From contig MNCI01010754.1 in assembly GCA_015680685.1 (NCBI GenBank), positions 323,268 through 387,267 on the forward strand: a stretch of DNA of 64,000 nt. Direction: 5' to 3'. Positions 1 to 9,867 of this stretch are shown piece by piece. The translations under genes and the position numbers were made by a program. This DNA is from Gnetum montanum. Its lineage: Eukaryota; Streptophyta; Gnetopsida; Gnetales; Gnetaceae. The first letter of the stretch is position 1. Each line of letters begins with the position of its first letter. The notes beneath the pieces were generated by a model. It worked only from the letters and a program-made list of their open reading frames with translations, ran no database searches and was not told the DNA's origin.

Positions 1-330
1 AGAGACCTTGCACAATACACAGTGCCAAACTAGCTAGATAAATTCAAAACTAGACAATTGACCCAGCTCATAGTGAAAAAAGAGAATGCAACATGGAACA
101 CCTTTATAGTAGCAGCTCAAACATATGCACATGTCAAAGCATTAACGACCCTTAAAGAACAAAACAAAATAATTGTTGCTAAAAATACAAGGTTGATAGA
201 TATAGAAAAATAAAAGAATGTTCTCAAAGAAAGTATCCATCAACTTAGACAATAATTTAAAAGAGTCAACTAGAACATGCAAAAATTATCCCTTATTCAA
301 AAATTATCCATGATTCAAAAATCTTACTTA
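1..330 (+). pseudogene. Helical (coiled-coil-like) reading-frame relic, unassigned
   Basis: Frame 1 stays readable from the first base to about 330 if four stops are read as former Gln codons (TAG or TAA where CAG or CAA would fit). The product is rich in Lys, Gln, Glu, Ala and Leu with few prolines or glycines, so probably helical or coiled-coil. It contains stretches such as KKENATWNTF and LKEQNKIIVAKNTRL. It runs off the window edge, so the start is not seen. The C-terminal parts of the accessory frames near 20000-20480 and 49600-50500 have a similar helical look, so it may be the tail of a retrotransposon accessory ORF. That is inference from composition, not from a recognised domain. Confidence 0.4.
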
Positions 331-1000
331 ATTTCTGAAAAATAAATTTTAAGAAAATTGTGATTGATTGTGGCTTGCAACCCCTGATTTCTCCATATTA
401 TGCATGAACTATGACTTGCATCTTATTGCATTGGTAAACTTCAAATATTTTCAACCTCTAATTCTTATTCATTGTAACTTCTTGTGGCCCACCAATTCAA
501 AATATTACCTGAAATGGCTCACAACCAATTACTAAATTTAGAAAATATATCCAATTATGAAAATGCATAAACTATGACAAACTATAATTCATAGTTACTC
601 ATAGTAGTAGAATGTAGTTGATTACGATTTGCAGTAAGCTTGTAGTTGTGTATCCAACATCATAAAAGCATACAAATAACTTCAATAAGACTTCCAAACA
701 AAAATACACATATCCTACTACACTTAGGAGACATTGAGGATATGAATTAACTTATAGAATGTGTGGATGTCCTCATCATCTTCCTCACTTTTAGAAAGAC
801 CCTTATATTATTTGGGTAATAAATTTGAATCATATCAAGTCAAAATCATTCTCATAAACCCAGATAATATTCTTAGGTCCTTCATCACTCCAATGCATCA
901 AGTACTTATACATATTCTTGCCTCTTATACTTCTTGCCTATTTTCCTTGTGACACAATTAGGTTTCCTGATGTTATCAATGGAGTTTGAGGTCCAATTAC
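331..1000. other. No gene seen; AT-rich spacer
   Basis: AT-rich sequence with short repeats of ACTATGA / TCATAGT type near 540-610. No domain is recognised on either strand. It lies just downstream of the chromovirus integrase end on the minus strand, so it could hold that element's 3' end or LTR, but no second LTR copy is in the window to prove it. Confidence 0.4.
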
Positions 1001-1009
1001 AACCTTGAG

Positions 1010-2130
1010 AACTTCAAAAATATTCTTCAAGTTTGATGCAAGAACATTTCCACAAGAGGGGCTCAAATATGAAACAAAAGAAACACAAGAAATAGGAAAA
1101 TGATTAAACAAATCAATCTTATAAACATTGGGATTAATCTTAGCCCTAATTCTAGGGATTACTCTTGGCCCTAATTCTAAATGGACTAATACTCCTTAAT
1201 TTAAGCTTGTAGAAATGCACATTCTTCTACCTTTCTTTGCTCAAATAGATCCCCATATAATCATCAATACGAAATTCAACTTTTCTCTTGTCCTCATTGG
1301 CCTTAAAAGACATATCTTTAGTCCTCTTCTCCAAGTGAGACATTACTTATTGATAAAATTACTTCATTTTATCAACAAAATTAGGACTCAAAGAGGCATA
1401 ATAAATAACTTTATTTAATTCATCTAACATATTTGGTGAATAATCATAATCGGAAGCAAAAGGACTCTTACAAATACTAGTATGGAAAGCATTATTATAG
1501 AAGAATTCAACATGTGCCAACATATTCTCCTATCTTTCAGGCCGATCCTCACATGAAGATATATGAATCTTTAAGAAAGACCTATTTACAACCTAAGTTT
1601 ATCCATCACTTTAAGGATGATACGCTATAGAAAATGATAACTTTATTTTCAAAAATTTTCAAAGAGATCATAAAAATAAAATTTAAATTTGACATTCCTT
1701 TTACTTACAATATTTAATGGAATGTCATGCAATTTCATAACATGATAAAAAAATAAATTACCAATATGAAAAACATCACTACTCCTTTTACATAGAATGA
1801 AATTAGTCATCTTGATAAATTTATCTACCATAACAAGAATAAAATCATGACCAAATCTTGTTCTTAGAATGGTATAAATAAAGTTCAAAGAAATACTTTC
1901 CTAAGAAGCATCTAGGATTGGCAAATGTATGAAGTGTTCATCAACACCTTTCCATCCTTTGAACTTTTGGAAAACATAACATTTCTTAATAAATTTGACA
2001 ACATATCTATACATACTTAGATAAAAATAATTGTTGCTCACCAATTCCAATATATTTGTCTTGTTCATGTGTCTATCCATGTCACTATTATGATTCTATT
2101 CAAATTTAAAATCATATTTGAAAACACAAA
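1010..2130 (-). pseudogene. Ty3/gypsy (chromovirus-like) integrase relic
   Basis: Integrase inserts retrotransposon cDNA into the genome. Read on the minus strand, a degraded zinc-binding end and a linker (TLHTFANPR) lead into a core with FGHDFILVMVDKFIKM, NLFFYHVMKLHDIP and IVSKRNVKF (positions 1888-1649). The next segment continues in other frames to 1010: an AYHP..DG stretch, then ANEDKRKVEFRIDDYMG, then KLKLRSISPFRI. This order matches the integrase core and C-terminal GPF/Y-like module of chromovirus-type Ty3/gypsy elements. Stops and frameshifts break it throughout. It continues upstream into RNase H and RT on the same strand, so it is the distal part of one pol gene. No chromodomain is recognised. 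Confidence 0.8.
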
Positions 2131-2379
2131 TTTTACCATCTCTCAAAGAAATACCATTTTTCATATGATAAGCCTTTCATGTATCAGCTCTTCCTAATAA
2201 TGGAGTGTTTAATTCTTTCTAACTATTACAAAAATTAGTATTATTTCAATACAATTTGGTAAATAATTAAAGCCATTAACCTCAACACAAGAATGAGATA
2301 TATGAATTTTAGATAAAGAATCAGTTGCTACATTAGATTTATTAGATGTATGTTTCAAAACAAAATAAAATTATTGATG

Positions 2380-2760
2380 TCACTCAACTCATTTCATATG
2401 TTTGACACTCAATTTCCTTTTAGCATTTAAAAATAAATTTTTTTATGATCAATGAGTAGAAAAAATTTAGATCCCAATAAATAATATCTGTAATAGTTCA
2501 TTTCTTGAATTATAGCATATAGCTCTTTCTTATATACACTATACTTTTACCTAGAATCATTTAATTTTTTAGAAGAGAATGTAATTTTCTTATCGTCTTG
2601 GAAAATCACATCACCAATAGCAATTTCACTTCCATTCATATTTATTTCAAAATGTTTGGAGAAATTTGGAATTTTCAAAATTTCATAACTAAAATTTTTT
2701 TCATTGAAACCTTGGAAATAATTCTCGTTTGCATCATTTCATAAAAAAGTGAAATTCTTT
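2380..2760 (-). pseudogene. Ty3/gypsy RNase H relic (same element)
   Basis: The minus strand shows ITFSSKKLN followed by KYSVYKKELYAIIQEM, then YYRYYLLGSKFFLLIDHKK. This is the usual RNase H order (colony of Ser/Lys-rich strand, K-Y-S-x-x-K-E motif, then D-H at the substrate side) of Ty3/gypsy pol. RNase H removes the RNA strand during reverse transcription. It lies between the RT fragment at 3050-3310 and the integrase at 1010-2130, which confirms the pol order RT-RNase H-integrase. Frame breaks are present on both sides. Confidence 0.75.
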
Positions 2761-3310
2761 TTTTAAAGAAGATATCATAGGCCATGTAATACTATTAAAG
2801 TTTGTAATAAATATTCTATAGAAATCAATCAAACCAATAAAAAATCTCATCTTTCCTATATCTCTAGGTGAATATTGCTCCTTGATTGCCTTGATCTTGT
2901 TTGATTCCATATTAACTTAATTTTTAGAGACAAAATAACTTAAACACATTTTACTATTCATACAATGCAAATTCTTGGCATTGATGGCTAATTAGGCTTC
3001 ATGAAACTTTGAGAATACCAACCTCAAGTATTACACATGCTCATCTTCATTAAAACTATATAAGAATATTACTAAAGAAATCAATGCAACATTTTCCAAA
3101 AAGGTCTCTCAAAACATCATGCATAAGCTTCATGAATGTGAATATAGCATTGGTTATACCAAAAGGCATGAATAAACATTCATATAAATCATAAAGAGTC
3201 TTGAATGTCATTTTACATTCATCTTCTAGTCTAATTTGATTTTGATGATAGTTACATTTTAAATTAATCTTAGAAAATATTTTAACATAGGAAAAAATAT
3301 TAATAATGTT
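2760..3310 (-). pseudogene. Ty3/gypsy reverse transcriptase relic, cut at its N-terminal side
   Basis: RT copies the element RNA into DNA. From 3305 down the minus strand shows FSKINLKCNYHQNQI, MTFKTLYDLYECLFMPFGIT and TFMKLMHDVLRDL, matching the palm region of chromovirus RT. The catalytic YxDD box is degraded to a DFFSN-like string. The connection domain follows (2760-3050; IKAIKEQYSPRDIG, GLIDFYRIFI). At about 3310 the similarity stops abruptly and unrelated sequence begins, so the N-terminal half of RT is missing. The break coincides with the edge of the caulimovirid-like block; the missing half is not seen elsewhere in the window. Confidence 0.8.
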
Positions 3311-3935
3311 GGGGTTTAGAATCCTCGCAATCCTCCAATATGAACTGCAGTGTTTTCCACAAATCATTGTGGAATATTCTAGGCATTCTAAAACCCATGG
3401 CATTCAACATGAAAAATAATGAATATGTGGAAACAACACAACAAAACCTTGGCAAGTTGTCTCACACAACACTCATTACTCAACTCACCTAGCACTCTCA
3501 TCTCTCATAATGCATTTAACAGAGGAGTACATAGAAGCAAAGGAAATTCCTTCAACTAAGATTTATTACATTAAGCTCTAGAAAACACAGCTTCTGGCTG
3601 ATACAATGCAAGCTTTAACACACCCAGACAATTACAAAACTCTTCAACAAATCACTATGATAGCAAGTAGATTTGTAAGACTCGAAGACTTCTAAATGCT
3701 TCGACAAGCATCCAAATTCCAACAACAATATCAATGAAAATATTGGTGACTCCAATAATCAACCAACTATGTTTACTCATCATTTGAATTAGAATCCAGC
3801 TGATTGATCCCTTTAAACATCACAAGAAGAATGTAATTGATTAGAAGAATAAACCAAAACATCAACAGACACTAGATACTACACACACTAGTTGCCACTC
3901 ACTCTCTCTTATTTTTGTCAAGGAGGGCACAACCT
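3310..3935 (-). other. Putative pararetroviral leader
   Basis: No long frame is present. On the minus strand this is the transcribed stretch downstream of the TATA box at 3936-3943. It is about 600 nt long, the scale expected of a caulimovirid leader, and holds a candidate tRNA-Met primer site at 3595-3606. The inner edge of the block at 3310 is also the junction with gypsy RT. Confidence 0.35.
3595..3606 (-). other. Candidate tRNA-Met-like primer-binding site
   Basis: On the minus strand the sequence TTGTATCAGCC resembles the start of the tRNA-Met primer site used by caulimovirids and many plant retroelements (TGGTATCAGAGC), with about 9 of 12 positions agreeing. It sits about 330 nt downstream of the minus-strand TATA box, inside the leader, where a primer site would be expected. 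The match is partial, so this is a suggestion. Confidence 0.3.
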
Positions 3936-3943
3936 TATTTATA
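3936..3943 (-). promoter_or_regulatory. TATA box of the pararetrovirus-like block
   Basis: The minus strand reads CGTATAAATAAGG. It lies downstream of the RNase H and tail frame and upstream of a gene-free leader, which is the position of the caulimovirid genomic promoter. Upstream on the same strand (about 4030-4050) lies TGACATGTCA, a palindrome with a TGAC core of the kind bound by plant bZIP factors. Confidence 0.45.
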
Positions 3944-4029
3944 CGACTTTGAGACTAACTCTGGGACTTGGCATGCAAGCCAAGAAATTACAACTACTGA
4001 CAACTTTCACTTGATGCTTATCCATCTGA

Positions 4030-4480
4030 CATGTCATCCTTATCCAATTACTTTGAGGATGGCCTTGTGTACAATGAAAATCTTCCCGCATGCCTTAGCA
4101 CAATCATTGTAATCCTTCATTAGTTTGGATAATTCCTCCAAGATTCCTAATGCTGATGCTAACAAGGATGCTTCATCCACTAGTGTCTTCTTGGACACTA
4201 CGCATTCATTTTCATACTAGGTGAGGTTCTGGTAGAGGTTGATGCACTGGGAGGATGTGTACAACTTGTTTTCCCACTCATGACTTTGCAATAACTCTTG
4301 AAACAAGTTTTACATTGATTGATTGATGAACATAGGGCAAAAAATTAGAAAAATGTTATCTAGAACGTCCATGCTGGTGAGATGTTGAAGAAGACGTGGC
4401 CCTAAATGACTCCATCAAAGATTGTTGATAATGCAATCTATCCTACCGGCCATGTTGATGAAGAAATCTAGTGTGATGTA
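4030..4480 (-). pseudogene. Helical tail frame downstream of RNase H
   Basis: After the RNase H the minus strand can be read, with frame changes, as a Lys/Glu/Leu-rich helical stretch containing LVDEASLLASALGILEEL and LMKDYNDCAKACGKIF (about 4210-4060). No known domain is recognised. It sits between the polymerase relic and the promoter, so it may be the C-terminal part of the polyprotein or a separate small ORF. It is broken by stops. Confidence 0.3.
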
Positions 4481-4679
4481 TTACTTTGATATACTCATGG
4501 TGGAGCCCTAAGGAAAAAGTTGATTCATTTGTCAGCACCATTTTAAACAATCTTCCAACATCTACATTGACCATGCCTTCTATTCATCTTTGTCTTGATT
4601 TAGGTTTTGAGAATAGCCTGGAGAACTTTGGTCTAACATTTTTAGCTGAAGCATTTTTCCTTATGATAGCTTTATTTCT

Positions 4680-5960
4680 CTAGTTAGAGCATCTAGTAGG
4701 TGGTTCATGGTTCCTGGGATTTGCTCAATGGAAAATTGATACTGTGCCAACCAAAATTGCCACCATGTGAACAGTTGTAGATTTGATGATGGAGTGATTT
4801 TCTATTTGATTAGAGTAGAAAAATTTCTTGAATCCATCCTTAAAATGAAGGGACCTTCAATAAGATAAATATGAAACTTTTCAATTCCTTTGACTGTTGC
4901 TAAAATATCCTTTTATATAGGCCAATAGTTAAGCTCATTCTTATGGAAAGCTCCTAACGCATAAGCACAAATATCTTCTTCTTCTCACCTCTTTCCAACC
5001 TTTAAAAGCACTGCTACCCAAGCATCATAGCTTGCATCTGTGTTGAGGATGAATGGTCCTTAAAATACTAGAGACAATGGTAGATGATTTTTACATTCAT
5101 GCTTTAATTGTTGAACTTGTTTTGTAGCCTTGAAATTCCAACTGAATGGCACTAGATTTTTGCACTTGTGAATCCATGTTGTTTTATTTGAAAGATTTGG
5201 TATGTGCCTAGACACAATTTAAATAACCTAAAAACCTCAAACATTGGTCTTTATCAGCCAATTGATCTAGAAACATCGATATCTTTTGAAAAACATTGGG
5301 TTACATATGGATCTTTCCTTTCTTTAAAGAGAAACCTAAGAATTTGATCTTTGTGCATCCAATTTGAAGCTTCTTCAGGTTTGTGGACAATCCTATTCCA
5401 TGTTTTTGACATATCTAGCCAGAAATCTTCAAATGCTTTGCATATTCTTCTATTGAATTAGAATACACCACAAAATCATCAATGTAGTTTGCTACAAAAT
5501 TAGAAACATTACCAAAAATGGCATCCATTCTTCTCTCGACTTGTCCTAGGGCATTTTTCAATGCGAATGACATAACCCTCCATTCATACAAACCTTGAGG
5601 AGTGCTAAATGTTGTCTTGTGAATATCTTATGCTACTATCTTAATCTGATGATTCCCAACTTTTCAATCAAATTTAGTAAAAATCCTTTTCTCCACAACC
5701 TTCTGTATAAGATCTTCTTAGTTTGGAAATGGCCATTTAACTTCTACTATCATGGCATTGAGGGGGATGTAGTTGATCATCATTCTAGGCTTGCCTCTTT
5801 TGATTTCTACATGGTTCTATACTATGAAAATTGTACAAGCATAGTTGGACAAGGACTCTTGAATTAATCCTTGCTTTAAAAATTCTTCAACTTGGATTCG
5901 TAGTTCTTTACCATCCATAAAATTAAACACTATACTTTTTCTCTAGATGAGAATGTCATG
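4680..5960 (-). pseudogene. Caulimovirid-type reverse transcriptase-RNase H relic
   Basis: The RT-RNase H polyprotein segment copies pregenomic RNA to DNA. On the minus strand a KRGKPRMMINYIPLN stretch (about 5800) starts the fingers region. An LYEWRVMPF-like stretch follows near 5580, here altered at several residues, then ANYIDDFVVYS (about 5490) with an intact YIDD catalytic box. The thumb has DKDQCLRFLGYLN (about 5240). RNase H shows a TDAS motif (about 5050), NYWPI and AIEKFHIYL, and ends near 4700 with WWQFWLAQYQFSIEQI plus a DALTR terminus. That W-Q and I-P-G-x-x-N ending is characteristic of caulimovirid RNase H. Stops and shifts occur across the whole segment. Confidence 0.65.
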
Positions 5961-6379
5961 TACTATGGGAATGAAAGCTTCTGGACTATCTTTATCCTAG
6001 AATTGGCATGGATGTTCACAGCAGCATCTTCTGAGTTCCTCTTTAGCTGAGAGAAGTGGATGTGCATCTGTTTCTTCCATGTCAAATAAACTAGCCTTCA
6101 TTAACATCTATTGATTCTGATACTTCTGTTTTACTATCTCTTCCAATTGGTGCTGGGTGATTATCTTTGAAATTGATGATTTATCTAACCTAAAGGCACT
6201 TCTGATCTACTGTTGTTTGTTGTGGTGTAGCTCTGGTGGAATTCTACTTACTGCTAATTTTTGTTGGGGCTCATCATTTGGATTAAATCAAATTAGCAAA
6301 TCTAACCTTACTATATATGGTGATAAGGAATCCATAAAATGAGAACCTATGCCCACGTCAAATCCACGATCTAAAATTT

Positions 6380-6620
6380 GCACAAAGTTGATTTTTTCCA
6401 ATGTAGACATCTCCGAATTGAACTGACACATCAAAAGTAAAACGCATTAACTATCTTACCCTATTCATTATGTTTAGCTTCATTGGGTTTGGATTTACGA
6501 TCCAATTGTCGAGAACATCTTTGTGACAGAAATTTAGTGTGGCTCCTATATCAACAAATGCTTGATATTTTCTCCATTTTCTTCACCATCAACTACCAAC
6601 TTGACTGGGATTATGATGAT
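6380..6620 (-). pseudogene. Retroviral-type aspartic protease relic
   Basis: The minus strand carries AFVDIGATLNFCHKDVL (about 6560-6510), a pepsin-like active-site string with the expected D-T-G-A changed to D-I-G-A. A strand-rich stretch follows (VSVQFGDVYIG). The protease would process the polyprotein upstream of RT. Its position, about 500 bp before the RT start on the same strand, fits both caulimovirid and gypsy order. The altered catalytic Thr and nearby stops show it is inactive. Confidence 0.55.
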
Positions 6621-6906
6621 ACTATGTAGAGACATCAAGTGCTTAATCTAATGCTACTATTCTTGCAAAATTGTGGATTTGCCTTTAATTTGAGCTCATT
6701 TCACTTCTGTTGAAACTAGGAATCTCTTCTCATATGGTGTGATCAGAAGCTTTGGCGGAACCTACTATGTAGAGGCATCAAGTGCTTAATCTAATGCTAT
6801 TGTTCTTGCGAAATTGTGGATTTGCCTTTGATTTGAGCTCATTTCACTTTTGCTAAAACTTGGAATCTCTTCTCATACGGTGTGATCAAAAACTTTGTGT
6901 GATTTT
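6621..6906. repeat. Tandem duplication, about 143 bp x 2
   Basis: A block beginning ACTATGTAGAG at 6621 recurs at 6764 with roughly 90 percent identity by eye, including TCAAGTGCTTAATCTAATGCTA and the Cys/Ser-rich frame around it. Both copies lie inside the decayed coding region between the capsid-side frame and the protease. This looks like a local unequal-recombination or replication-slip event. Confidence 0.75.
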
Positions 6907-6959
6907 TTATGGTGGCTTCTCATACATTGATGAACTCATTGCTTCTAAAAATCCTCCTA

Positions 6960-7350
6960 GAAGTGTTTTCTTTCAATGAAACATTGAGGACAAACTTGCT
7001 TCTTCATCAACAAATTTGTTGATGGTATGGTTGGACATTTGCTATGTCAACTACTCCGTATCTCCATCTGATGCTGAATACATTTCTTGATCATTTAACC
7101 AGCTTTTGATTTCTGCATAGTCTTCCATGGTAAGATTTTGCATCCAATCTTTAGTTGTTTCATCCCTTTCTGGAAAAGAATTGGTCATCATGAATTTGCA
7201 AGCTTTAGCTTGTTTGAGATTTTTATCTGGTGCTAGTGTGTGTGATGAAACAAAAATTATTTGGATTTTCACAAAACCCAAGCATGTAGAAAACAAAGCC
7301 AATTTAGCAAACAACAAAAATTCTCATCACTGTTCTTATAGTGCAATTTA
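6960..7350 (-). pseudogene. Capsid-side / N-terminal polyprotein fragment
   Basis: An 88-codon open frame (7317-7051) reads through MTNSFPERDETTKDWM and IKSWLNDQEMYSASD and ends with acidic DGDTE. A second readable stretch to 6960 holds SLSSMFHCKKTLL. The acidic, Ser-rich end followed by a basic Cys-containing stretch is compatible with the capsid region of a caulimovirid, which lies upstream of protease. No definite domain is recognised. It is the upstream end of the block; sequence beyond 7350 is unrelated. Confidence 0.3.
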
Positions 7351-7579
7351 TAATGCTACCTCTATTTCATACACTATTAGTTTAAATTTTTTATTTTTTC
7401 AACTGTAGTTTATATTTGCAGTTGTAGTTGCAAACTATTCTTCTTTATTTTTATATATGCTACAACCTACTTGCAGTTTTTCTAAACTTTGCTAAATACA
7501 CTAGAAAATTTTCTTTAAAAATTTCTATTTTTGGTTGTTACAGTTGTAGTTTCATAAGCTACAACTTTTGCATGCTGTG

Positions 7580-7920
7580 GAGCTTCCACAACTATGAAGT
7601 TTAACTTCCACATGGTGTGTAGCTTAGCTACTTCCATAGGTTGCAAAGTTTCATACACTACAAAGCTTCCACAAGCTGTGAAGCTTCATACATTGAGACT
7701 TTCATATGTTGTGAAGCTTTCACAAGCTACTCCAACAAGCTATGAAGTTTCATATGATGAAACTTCTATATGCTATGAAACTTGCAGAAGTTTCTTCCAC
7801 CAGTTGTGCAGTTTCACATGCTATGAAAATTCCATAGGCTATGCAATTTCACATGCTGAAACTTCCATACAACACACTTTTATATGCTATGAGGCTTACA
7901 ACTTTCTTAAAATAAAAACC
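7580..7920. repeat. Hairpin-rich tandem array (GAAGTTTCATA family)
   Basis: About ten imperfect units of 25-35 bp alternate CTATGAAGTTTCATA- and GCTGTGAAGCTTCCACA-like strings. Many units are self-complementary; the best, at 7744-7766, has perfect 10-bp arms (GAAGTTTCAT / ATGAAACTTC) around 3 nt. The array lies directly upstream of the gag start at 8059, as the array at 25108-25775 lies before gag in the 18.4-kb element. It is therefore probably the leader of the interrupted gag element. The flanking 7350-7580 is T-rich with GTTGTAGTT repeats and holds no gene. Confidence 0.6.
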
Positions 7921-8058
7921 TAAAATTTTAAAAATTAATTAAAATTAAAAATAAATAAAAGAAAACCTTAAAACCTCTACCATACTTATCCAATATTTTG
8001 TTTAACACCTTTTGTGACTCTTCATCACTCTACCATTTTTCCTTGCAACATAGCACAC

Positions 8059-9016
8059 ATGGCCTCTATCCAAAACATTTTTCATATTTACAATCCCAAG
8101 GATCTAGATATGGTATAATGTAGGTAGTTTCTTAGATGAGTGGAGCTAGAACCAGCTCGCACAAACATCAATGAAGAATATTACAACTTTATCAATGCAA
8201 AAATTCAACCTAGCCTGTTTATCCCTCATAAAGAACCAATATTAAAACATAAATTTGAAATAATCCACAAGAATGGAAATTAATATGTTCCCTCATCTTA
8301 TGACCAAATCAAACTAACTAATTTCCCTACATGTATGTTGACACAACTAGTAGAACTAGAGGAGGAGAGTAAGGAGATTAGCTCAAACAAAAACCAAGAG
8401 GAATAGGATGAGTTTTAGGCAAAGTATGAACCAGATACTTTCATAGGAGATCTCTTACAATTGTCAACTCTAGAGGCAACCATCTCTGACTCCACACCTC
8501 TTGTATCCTCTATGGATTAGCTTGACCAATCTATTCCCTTATATCCTATCATGTTTGACCCAACACTAGCGATTGCAGCATACTAGCCTCAACAAGCTTT
8601 CCACTTTGTCTCATTATTTACATCAATGTCTTTTATAAATCAACCTCATTTAGTAAAAGCATCACCTATTATATCTACCACACCTCATCCTTTCATCATA
8701 CCTATAGGCCTCACAAGACCCTAGGCTTAACCAGCCTCTTAGACTCCCTTTATTCCCTTCATTCCTCATGTGCCAACTCAAACATATTTCTCCCTATTTA
8801 ACCCACCTATGATAATGATCACATAACATCTTCCATTTATATCGATGCCTATAGTAATCCTCAAGTCATTCATCCTCTTCCTCAACCATTAGTGCAAACA
8901 CCATAGCCTACAAGGGTGTCCCAAGCTTTGGATTAAGTCTTTGAAGTGATCCAAGACCTTACCAAAGAAATACAAAAGCTAAAATATATCACAACACAAA
9001 TAGTGAATGTAGTCAC
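8059..9016 (+). pseudogene. Tat-like gag, N-terminal part (interrupted)
   Basis: Gag forms the capsid-like particle of an LTR retrotransposon. The chosen ATG (MASIQNIFHIYNPKDLDMV) aligns in position and sequence with the gag starts at 43044 and 25034 on the minus strand. Downstream are FEIIHKNG and YDQIKLTNFPTCMLTQLVEL (about 8250-8350), shared with the gag at 42.8 kb, then a Pro-rich middle. A helix (DLTKEIQKLK, about 8960) closes the piece. Several stops are former Gln codons. The frame stops at 9016, exactly where the 18.4-kb element inserts, and resumes at 27404. Confidence 0.75.
9012..9016 (+). repeat. Left target-site duplication
   Basis: GTCAC here pairs with GTGAA at 27404-27408. They match at only 3 of 5 bases. 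However, deleting one copy together with 9017-27403 puts the two halves of gag back in the same reading frame, as expected for a 5-bp duplication that has since mutated. Confidence 0.55.
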
Positions 9017-9150
9017 TGAAAATGTTGGTGGCTGGAAAACACCGAGGGGTCAGCGGGCATGATAGCTTCAACCCCGTACCCAAGGGAGGGTCATGCTAGG
9101 TGTGTGCAGATACGAGGCACCTTGAATGGTTTGGTCAATCAGACAGGGAC

Positions 9151-9486
9151 TTAATCGGCATCTATATAGCCTTTTGCAACATATGGTTTTGAAAATGGGG
9201 ACAAAAACGTGAAGTAATGCTTGAAAGTAAATAAAGAAAAAAAAGTAATGCAAAATGCAACAATAAGTAGGAAACAAGGTAAAATACAGTTAGAAAAATG
9301 CACCACTCGAAAGCTACAAGCTTGCTCTGTCAAGGGGGATATAGTTGGTTGCACAGCATGGCGGAGTGCAAAGATCCTGAGAGTAACCCAGACGTGTAGA
9401 GCAAAACAAGTTGTGCGCTTGGGCATGGCCTTGGGTGTTGACAATGTGGGAATTCTACCAAGGTGGTAGAAAGGGAGATAGAACAA
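9151..9486 (-). CDS. 111-codon ORF in R/U5 of the 3' LTR
   Basis: An uninterrupted 111-codon frame on the element's sense strand, starting MFYLPFYHLG and ending VAKGYIDAD. Its start lies about 135 nt downstream of the LTR TATA box. The other LTR has the same frame, also 111 codons and also intact (25950-26285), despite about a quarter of residues differing. The middle has a hydrophobic run (CILPCFLLIVAFCITF) that could be a membrane segment. No known domain is recognised. It may be a leader ORF or simply chance survival in LTR copies. Confidence 0.3.
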   Translation of the reverse strand: MFYLPFYHLGRIPTLSTPKAMPKRTTCFALHVWVTLRIFALRHAVQPTISPLTEQACSFRVVHFSNCILPCFLLIVAFCITFFSLFTFKHYFTFLSPFSKPYVAKGYIDAD

Positions 9487-9619
9487 AATGCCAGCTAAAG
9501 ATGCTAACTGTTTGTAGTGTCAAATAGAAAGTTTACAATGCTCAGTGCTCAATATTATGATGCTTGCTTTTTTTGAACCTCTAAAGATAGTCCAACCCTT
9601 TGAGTGCTTCTCATTGGGG

Positions 9620-9627
9620 TATTTATA
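9620..9627 (-). promoter_or_regulatory. LTR TATA box (3' LTR)
   Basis: The minus strand reads CCCTATAAATACCC. The same box is conserved at the equivalent place in the other LTR (26419-26426), which fixes the minus-strand transcription direction and the U3/R boundary. Confidence 0.65.
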
Positions 9628-9867
9628 GGGCTAAAGGGCATGTGAAAGGGGTAGTTTGCATGCCATATGCCTTGGGCCCACATTGACTTGCTGACAACAC
9701 ATATGCCATGTATGACCATTGGACCTACAAGACCATTGTAATGCAAGCCTGTTATGTCATAACTATGAGCCTTCCATGCCATAATTGTGCTGTCAACATC
9801 TAGAGACATGTGCCAACGGTCCAATTATGTAAAGTGCATTGATTTTTTGCACAACCACTTGCATTCC

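Larger units (their letters stand above)
3310..7350 (-). mobile_element. Endogenous caulimovirid (pararetrovirus) relic
   Basis: This block reads on the minus strand as capsid-side ORF, protease, RT, RNase H, a short helical tail, then a TATA box and leader. That is the order of a plant pararetrovirus genome rather than an LTR element: no integrase and no flanking LTRs are visible. The RNase H end and the RT are the strongest evidence. Many stops and frameshifts make it non-functional. The left end abuts truncated gypsy RT at about 3310. The right end is near 7350, where a hairpin array begins. A decayed gypsy element without LTRs is the main alternative, but the RNase H C-terminal pattern and leader layout argue for a caulimovirid. 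Confidence 0.6.

Noticed and set aside
7127-7408. Plus-strand 93-codon frame
   Set aside because: It overlaps the 88-codon minus-strand polyprotein fragment in antisense and continues into the T-rich repeat.
7594-7923. 109-codon plus frame through the hairpin array
   Set aside because: The repeats keep the frame open by their period; the product has no domain look and the array precedes the gag start.
7323-7925. CRISPR-like array of repeats
   Set aside because: Units are imperfect, lack uniform spacers and lie next to a plant retrotransposon gag; bacterial CRISPR is not plausible here.
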